This document shows, in pieces, positions 7,190 to 12,540 of a DNA stretch of 12,540 nucleotides. The stretch is taken from contig VBLM01000428.1 of assembly GCA_005879095.1 (NCBI GenBank), forward strand, positions 1-12,540, read 5' to 3'. Within the stretch, counting starts at the first letter, position 1. Each line of letters opens with the position of its first letter. The notes under the pieces are model-generated. The model did no database searches and was not told the origin of the DNA. It saw only the letters and a program-made list of their open reading frames with translations. The translations under genes and the position numbers were made by a program. Source of the DNA: Deltaproteobacteria bacterium (GTDB lineage: Bacteria > Myxococcota > Myxococcia > Myxococcales > 40CM-4-68-19).

Positions 7190-8053
7190 ATGCCCGTCCT
7201 GCAGCTCCGCCGCGCCGAGAGCCCCCTGCGCACCTCCGTCCCCGAGGAGCGCGCACCCGCGACGCCGTTCCTCAAGTGGGTGGGCGGCAAGACTTCGCTC
7301 CTGCCGGAGCTGATGAAACACGTGCCGGCGCGGCTGCGGAGGTACCACGAGCCGTTCGTCGGCGGCGGCGCGCTCTTCTTCGCGGTCCGGCCGCGGCGGG
7401 CGTTTCTCAGCGATTCGAACGTCGAGCTGGTGCACTGCTACCGGCAGGTGCGCGACGACGTCTACTCGGTCCTCGACGCCCTCGCGCGGCACGTCTACGA
7501 ACGCGCGCACTTCGAGGCGGTGCGCGCGCTGGAGCCGCTGCATCTCATGTCCGCCGAGCGCGCGGCGCGGTTCATCTACCTGAACAAGACCTGCTTCAAC
7601 GGTCTGTGGCGGGTGAACCGCTCCGGCCGTTTCAACGTCCCGTTCGGGCGGTACAAGAATCCGCGCTTCGCCGATCCGTCGTCGCTGATCACCGCCAGCC
7701 ACGCGCTGCGCGGCGTCGAATTGCTCTGCGCGCCCTTCGAGGCGTCGCTGGCGAAAGCGGCGCCCGGCGATTTCGTCTATCTCGATCCACCGTACGATCC
7801 CGTCTCGCCGACCGCGCGCTTCGCGTCGTACACCGCGGGCGGGTTCACCTGGGAAGATCAGCGCCGGCTCGCGCACGCCTGCATCGTGTTGAACCGCCGC
7901 GGCGTGCGCTTCCTGCTCTCGAACTCCGCGACGATGCGCGTGCGCGAGCTCTACGCCGGCTTCGAGCAGCGCATCGTCCGCGCCCCCCGCTTCATCAATT
8001 CCAAGGCCGAGGGGCGCGGCCGCGTCGACGAGCTGCTCGTCTTCAACGCTTAG
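7190..8053 (+). CDS. dam: Dam-type DNA adenine N6-methyltransferase (predicted GATC specificity)
   Basis: This is a class-alpha, D12-family adenine methyltransferase of 287 residues (E. coli Dam has 278). Motif order is FLKWVGGK (27-34), the SAM-binding EPFVGGG (54-60), DSN (75-77), LNKTCFNGLWRVN (131-143) with FNVPFGRYKNP, the catalytic DPPY (199-202) and LLSNS (242-246); it ends VDELLVFNA. NGLxRxN, NVPFGRYKxP and the DPPY(A/D)P(L/V)S context closely match E. coli Dam, so GATC is the predicted target. The first 24 residues are a non-conserved leader, and ATG 7190 has no clear ribosome site. There is no restriction enzyme beside it, so it looks like an orphan methylase. Its stop overlaps the stop of the convergent lipoprotein gene. 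It is the only intact plus-strand gene in the window. Confidence 0.92.
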   Translation: MPVLQLRRAESPLRTSVPEERAPATPFLKWVGGKTSLLPELMKHVPARLRRYHEPFVGGGALFFAVRPRRAFLSDSNVELVHCYRQVRDDVYSVLDALARHVYERAHFEAVRALEPLHLMSAERAARFIYLNKTCFNGLWRVNRSGRFNVPFGRYKNPRFADPSSLITASHALRGVELLCAPFEASLAKAAPGDFVYLDPPYDPVSPTARFASYTAGGFTWEDQRRLAHACIVLNRRGVRFLLSNSATMRVRELYAGFEQRIVRAPRFINSKAEGRGRVDELLVFNA

Positions 8054-8712
8054 TCCTTGGGCGGCGGCGTGTTCTGTTCTTGCTGGGGGGAATTCGACGT
8101 CACGTCGATCTTCAGCGCCTTCGCCTTGCCGTCGATCATCTGGTACGAGGCGCGCACGTCGCTGCCGGGCTGAATCTGATCGAGACTGCCGCTGCGCCCG
8201 TCGAGGCTCACCGCCGTCGCATCGGTCACATCGAGGTTCATCAGCCCCTGATCGTCGGTGCGCACGCGGAGCTGATCGCCGCTCCTCCGCACCACGCGTC
8301 CGGAGAGCGTCTGCTCCTGCGTCCACGACTGCGTGCGGTCCTGGTTGAGCGCCTGCTTCTGCTGCGCATCCTGCTGCTGCAGCTGGAGCGCCTGCTGCTG
8401 CTGGTCGGTCGCGTCCTGGTGCGCTTCTTCGGACAACCGCCGGGCGTCCGCCTGCGCCTGCTGCGCCTTCACCCGCTGGCCGCGCAACTTCGCCTGCGCA
8501 TCGGCGAGCGCCCGCTGCGCGTCCTCGACGTCCTTCTGTGCCGCCTCAGCCTTCTTCTGCTCGTCTACGGCGCGCTTTTGCGCGTCGGCCGCCGCCTGGA
8601 GCGACTGGTGAGCCTGGTCTTGCGCGCTCAAAGCCTGCGACTTCTGCTCCTGCTGCCCCGTGGTCGCGCAGCCGAGCGCCAGCGCGATCGCCCCTATGAT
8701 GATCTTTCGCAT
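8050..8712 (-). CDS. Coiled-coil lipoprotein, function unknown
   Basis: The 220-residue product begins MRKIIIGAIALALGC. This is a short lipoprotein signal with Cys15 as the probable lipidation site; the lipobox ALGC is slightly off consensus. Residues 23-125 are Ala-, Gln- and Lys-rich with strong coiled-coil character and a glutamine run (104-107). Residues 136-204 form a small beta-rich domain (LSGRVVRRSGDQLRV to AKALKIDV) resembling OB-like or DUF5666-type modules, a weak comparison. The tail is Gln/Pro-rich. Ala at +2 would favour outer-membrane sorting under the E. coli Lol rule, which may not hold here. An AAAGGAG site at 8719-8725 lies six bases before ATG 8712. The gene follows lolD by 42 bases, so it may share its transcript. 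I do not recognise the family. Confidence 0.85.
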   Translation of the reverse strand: MRKIIIGAIALALGCATTGQQEQKSQALSAQDQAHQSLQAAADAQKRAVDEQKKAEAAQKDVEDAQRALADAQAKLRGQRVKAQQAQADARRLSEEAHQDATDQQQQALQLQQQDAQQKQALNQDRTQSWTQEQTLSGRVVRRSGDQLRVRTDDQGLMNLDVTDATAVSLDGRSGSLDQIQPGSDVRASYQMIDGKAKALKIDVTSNSPQQEQNTPPPKD

Positions 8713-8718
8713 CCTTCG

Positions 8719-8725
8719 CTCCTTT
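8719..8725 (-). promoter_or_regulatory. Strong ribosome binding site of the lipoprotein gene
   Basis: The minus strand reads AAAGGAG, six bases before ATG 8712. It is among the best Shine-Dalgarno matches in the window, and it implies good expression and a settled start. Confidence 0.6.
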
Positions 8726-8754
8726 GTTTGGCCGCGAAGAAGATGCGTATGCGC

Positions 8755-9365
<611 letters not shown>

Positions 9366-9370
9366 CGGGG

Positions 9371-10585
9371 TCATTCCTCTCGAAGTCCGTCGACCGGGGA
9401 AAGACGGCTCGCTTTCGTCGCCGGATACAAGGTGGCGAGATAACTCAGGCACAAGGAGATGGCGGCGACCATGACGAACTGCGCGCCGTCGACGTTCACC
9501 GGCAGATTTGATATGTAGTATACATCCGGGTCAAGCTGCAGCCCGTACTTCTCGATGAAGCTGCACGAGGCCAGACCGAGCAGGAGGCCCATCGCGGTGC
9601 CGATCGCGCCGATGGTCAGGCCCTCGACGACGAAGATCTTCATCACGCTCGCGTCGCGCGCGCCCATGCTCTTGAGGATCGAGATCTCTTTCGTCTTCTC
9701 CAGCACCAGCATGATCAATGTACTAAGTATATTAAAGCACGCGACGAGGACGATGCAAGTGAGGATGATCGCCATCGCCAGCTTTTCCAGCTTGAGCGCG
9801 GAGAAGAGGTTCCGGTTCAGCTCGGCCCAGTCCTTGGTGCGATAGGGAAATCCGCCCAGCGCGGCCACCACGCGCCGGCCGAGCGCGCGCGCCGCGTCGA
9901 CGTCGGTGAACTTCAGCTCCAGCCCGACGATGCTCTCGCCCATCTTGAAGAACTTCTGCGCCTCGGGGATGCCGATGTAGACGAACTTCGAGTCGTACTC
10001 GTACATCCCCGAATAGAGGATGCAGGCGACGCGGAACGGCCGGCTGCGCGGCACCGGCCCGGTCGGCGTCATCTCCCCGAGCGGCGTGAGCACGTTGATC
10101 AGATCGCCCACCCAGGCGCGCAGCTGGTGCGACATTTCCTTGCCGATGCAGATGCCGGGCAGGTTCTTCAGAGCCTCCGGATCGAGCTTGCTGTCCTCGG
10201 GATGTTCCTGGCGGCGCTTCAGCGTGTCTTCGAGGTACTGCTGGTACTCGGGTCCTTCGAGCTGCTTCGAGGCGTCGCCGCGCGGCTCGACCACCGTGCC
10301 GGGGATCTTCTGCGGCGAGGTGATCCAGCCGAGCTCGCCGGCGATCACCTGTTTGGGCAGCTCGCTCACGCCGCCGGCGGTCGCGGGATCGATTCCTTTC
10401 AATTCCGCGCCGGTGACGGTCTGGCCGTGCGAGAGGATCACTTCGTTGAGTATGAACGGCGAGACGCCGGCGACGCCCGGAACCGCGGCAACCTTCGGCA
10501 TCACCTCGCGCCATTCGGAAAAATCGTTCGAGTATTTCAACAAGAGAGCGTGCGAGTTGGTGCCGAGGATCTTGTGCTTGAGCCG
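9371..10585 (-). pseudogene. lolC: LolC/E-type lipoprotein-releasing permease lacking its N-terminus
   Basis: The permease partner of LolD. The frame is open from 10585 (RLKHKILGTNSHALLLKYS) to TGA 9371-9373, 404 codons, and reads as a normal LolC from the first periplasmic strand onward. It has a large periplasmic domain with a charged insertion (about 10300-10155) and three membrane spans near 9775-9701, 9637-9554 and 9481-9422. The cytoplasmic loop EKTKEISILKSMGA between spans 2 and 3 is a LolC/E hallmark that contacts the ATPase. Missing are the start codon and about 50-55 residues with the first membrane span. Immediately upstream an in-frame TGA (10586-10588) blocks the frame. The only starts left are internal, such as TTG 10543, which would give 390 residues without an N-terminal anchor. 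Whether this is a real deletion or an assembly break cannot be told here. Confidence 0.8.
9375..9380 (-). promoter_or_regulatory. Ribosome binding site that decides the lolD start
   Basis: AGAGGA on the minus strand touches ATG 9374 directly but lies nine bases before ATG 9365. The spacing therefore favours 9365 ([10 protein letters not shown]) as the start of lolD. Confidence 0.5.
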
Positions 10586-11318
10586 TCATCACCACCGTCG
10601 CCGGCCGCTTGCGCCGCTGCCCGGGCTGCAGCTTCGAGAGACGCGAGCGATACTCGATCCAGCGCGCGATGCCGAACAAAGCGCCGACGATCGCGGCCAC
10701 CGAGATCAGCGACGCGCCGGGGGCCATGGTGAAAGCGCGAAAGCCCATTCCGCGCCGCAGCGACTGGTCGTAGGCCTCGGCGCCGAAGCCGGCCGCGAAT
10801 TGAATTCCCGGGACGATCAGTCCGACGGCGATCAGGAGCAGGATCGTCCTTCGGTTCAACCTCAAATGGGTGCGCGCGATTCCCCATTCGTAGCGGAAGC
10901 GCAGGTCGAGGTTGCCGCCGGCGCCGATCAGCATTCCGACCGACGCGCCCCACATCGCCAGCAGCCACGAGCCGACCGCCGCCGAGAGCGCCCAGATCAC
11001 CAGCTCGCCGGTCGAAGCAAAAAAGCGATCGTACGAAAACGACGGCGGCTTCAACTGGCGCAAGGCGAAGAAGGTGAGGACGCCGAAGAGCGCTGAGGCG
11101 AGCGCGTTCTCCAGCGGCCGGTAACCGCGGCCGACGAAACTGAGGGCGAATCCGGCGACGAGAAATCCGACCGCTTCCAATCCGAACGAGATCAACGTGT
11201 CGGTGTCGCGCGAGAAGACCGTCGCCGAGCCGAGCCAGGTGGCGAGCCCGTACTGCATCGCGGACGCGATGAGAAAGAGGATGAACGCGGCAGCGGTGAC
11301 TCGCCAGCGGAACTTCAC
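10581..11318 (-). CDS. Multi-spanning membrane protein of unknown function, 3' end lost at the lolC junction
   Basis: GTG 11318 overlaps the lysS stop (GTGA), giving a coupled start. About 245 residues read as an integral membrane protein. Hydrophobic spans lie near 8-30, 42-62, 70-88, 104-132, 157-180 and 199-221, followed by a basic end (SRLSKLQPGQRRKRPATVVMT). No own stop codon is present. After about 10584 the frame runs into lolC out of frame and stops near 9732, and that part is not protein-like for this gene. The segment FRYEWGIARTHLRLNRR (141-157) before span 5 recalls the cytoplasmic lead-in of LolC/FtsX permeases, so a natural link to lolC is possible but unproven. I do not recognise the family. 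Its place between lysS and lolC suggests a role near the Lol system, by context only. Confidence 0.65.
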
Positions 11319-12540
11319 TTCAGGTCCTCTTCCGGTTTGAGCAGCGGGAAGAGAACGACGTCGCGGATGCTCGCTGAATCGGTGAAGATCATCGCCAGCC
11401 GGTCGACGCCGATGCCCTCTCCCGCCGCCGGCGGCATCCCGTGCTCGAGGGCGCGGATGTAGTCGCGGTCGTATGGCATCGCTTCCAGATCGCCGCGCTT
11501 GGCGGCCTCGACCTGCGCGCGAAAACGGGCCTCCTGATCGCGCGGATCGTTCAACTCGGAAAAAGCGTTCGCGATCTCCATTCCACCCGCGTAGGCCTCG
11601 AACCGGTCGACCAGCCGCGGCTCGCTGTCGCGGCGGCGGGCGAGCGGAGACACCTCCAGCGGAAAGTCGACTACGAAACAGGGCCTCTCGCGCGGCAGCA
11701 TCGGCTCTACCAACGCTTCGAACGCCCAGGCGATCTTGTCCCCGGTCGCGTGCGCTTTCTCGAACTTGTGGCGCAGCTCCTTGTCGGTCACCTTGGACAG
11801 CCACTGCTCGTCGCTCAGCTTGTCGAGCGCGTCGAGATCGGCCGCCCCGTAGGTCTTCAACACTTCGCCGACCATCGAGAGGCGCGGCCACGGTGCGCTG
11901 TAATCGATCTGCGCGCCCTGGAAGGGGGCGATGTTGGCGCCGGTGACCTCCACCGCGAGCCGCTCGACCAGCGTCTCGGTGAGCGCCATCAGATCTTCGT
12001 ACGTCGCGTACGCCTGGTAGAACTCGATCATCGTGAATTCGGGATTGTGCCGGCGGTCGATGCCCTCGTTGCGGAAGATGCGCCCGATCTCGTAGACGCG
12101 CTCGAGGCCGCCGACGATCAACCGCTTAAGATGCAGTTCCAAAGCGATTCGCAGTTTCAGATCGAGATCGAGCGCGTTGTGGTGCGTCGCGAACGGCCGC
12201 GCCGCCGCTCCGCCCGCTTCCTCCGGCTTGTGCAGGACGGGCGTCTCGACCTCGATGTAATCGCGCTCGTCGAGGAAGCGGCGGATGCCGGCGATGAGCT
12301 TCGAGCGCCGTTTGAAAATCTCGCGCACCTCGAGGCTCGCGGAAAGGTCGACGTAGCGCTGCCGGTAGCGCGTCTCGTAATCGGTGAGGCCATGCCATTT
12401 CTCCGGCAGCGGCCGCAGCGCTTTCGTCAGCAGCCGGAACTCTGCCGCTTCGATCGACAGCTCGCCGGTCCGGGTGCGCATCGCGCTGCCGCGGGCAAAG
12501 GCGATGTCGCCCAGATCGGCGAGCTTGAGGACTTCGTACG
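11315..12540 (-). CDS. lysS: Lysyl-tRNA synthetase, class II, C-terminal 407 residues
   Basis: LysS charges tRNA-Lys in the cytoplasm. The frame is open from the window edge to TGA 11315-11317. The first visible residues, YEVLKLADLGDIAFARGSAMRTRTGELSI, are the end of the OB-fold anticodon-binding domain, so roughly 95 N-terminal residues lie outside. The catalytic domain is complete. Motif 1 region YIEVETPVL is followed by GGAAARPFATHHNALDLDL, motif 2 FRNEGIDRRHNPEFTMIE (about 12076-12023), the lysine- and ATP-site stretch GMEIANAFSELNDPRDQ, and motif 3 GEGIGVDRLAMIFT (about 11420). An ATG at 12481 is internal, not the start. No frameshift is seen. The gene heads the Lol/membrane-protein group, with its stop overlapping the next start. 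Confidence 0.97.
   Translation of the reverse strand, partial: YEVLKLADLGDIAFARGSAMRTRTGELSIEAAEFRLLTKALRPLPEKWHGLTDYETRYRQRYVDLSASLEVREIFKRRSKLIAGIRRFLDERDYIEVETPVLHKPEEAGGAAARPFATHHNALDLDLKLRIALELHLKRLIVGGLERVYEIGRIFRNEGIDRRHNPEFTMIEFYQAYATYEDLMALTETLVERLAVEVTGANIAPFQGAQIDYSAPWPRLSMVGEVLKTYGAADLDALDKLSDEQWLSKVTDKELRHKFEKAHATGDKIAWAFEALVEPMLPRERPCFVVDFPLEVSPLARRRDSEPRLVDRFEAYAGGMEIANAFSELNDPRDQEARFRAQVEAAKRGDLEAMPYDRDYIRALEHGMPPAAGEGIGVDRLAMIFTDSASIRDVVLFPLLKPEEDLK

Noticed and set aside
6778..8053. HNH remnant plus Dam as a restriction-modification system.
   Set aside because: The HNH family is a general myxobacterial HNH group, not a known partner of Dam, and the nuclease core is deleted.
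9732..10580. Continuation of the membrane-protein frame through lolC as a genuine fusion protein.
   Set aside because: The translated part is an Arg-rich out-of-frame reading of lolC, while the true lolC frame is perfectly conserved there.
12479..12481. ATG as the start of lysS.
   Set aside because: Residues upstream of it (KLADLGDIAFARGS) match the LysS OB-fold, so the gene continues beyond the window.

Overview
The window is high-GC DNA packed with genes in the style of a delta-proteobacterial lineage. Myxococcota is the best guess. The order lysS – lolC – lolD – bamA – skp – lpxD – fabZ – lpxA – lpxI matches the arrangement I know from that group. Lipid A hydrolysis uses LpxI rather than LpxH, and a dead HNH endonuclease belongs to a family I associate with myxobacteria. 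The genus cannot be fixed from the sequence alone.

Layout. Minus strand, right to left: the C-terminal 407 residues of LysS (12540-11315), a multi-spanning membrane protein of unknown function (from 11318), a LolC-type permease without its N-terminus, LolD with its ABC signature region deleted and the frame shifted, and a coiled-coil lipoprotein (8712-8050). Plus strand: a decayed HNH endonuclease (about 6778-7085) and an intact Dam-type adenine methylase (7190-8053). Minus strand again: bamA, skp, lpxD, fabZ, lpxA, lpxI and the first 91 codons of an unidentified gene that runs off the left edge. From lpxD to lpxI each gene overlaps the next by 1-4 bases, so the biogenesis block looks like one translationally coupled operon.

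How it works together. BamA and Skp build and escort outer-membrane proteins. LpxA and LpxD add hydroxyacyl chains to the lipid A precursor, and LpxI makes lipid X. FabZ supplies the acyl-ACP pathway. LolC and LolD would extract lipoproteins for the outer membrane. The block is therefore an outer-membrane assembly locus.

What stands out. (1) lolD lacks about 22 codons around the LSGGEQQR-type signature and is out of frame across the gap. (2) lolC lacks its start and first membrane span and is joined out of frame to the membrane gene upstream. The rest of both genes is clean, so these are either recent deletions, with a second Lol system elsewhere, or assembly errors. (3) A small island (HNH remnant, orphan Dam, lipoprotein) sits between lolD and bamA, which are usually adjacent. 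It forces bamA to use its own promoter in the 6361-6777 gap, where there is a perfect 11-bp hairpin. I found no tRNA, rRNA, CRISPR array or insertion sequence, and no clearly new defence or mobile system.
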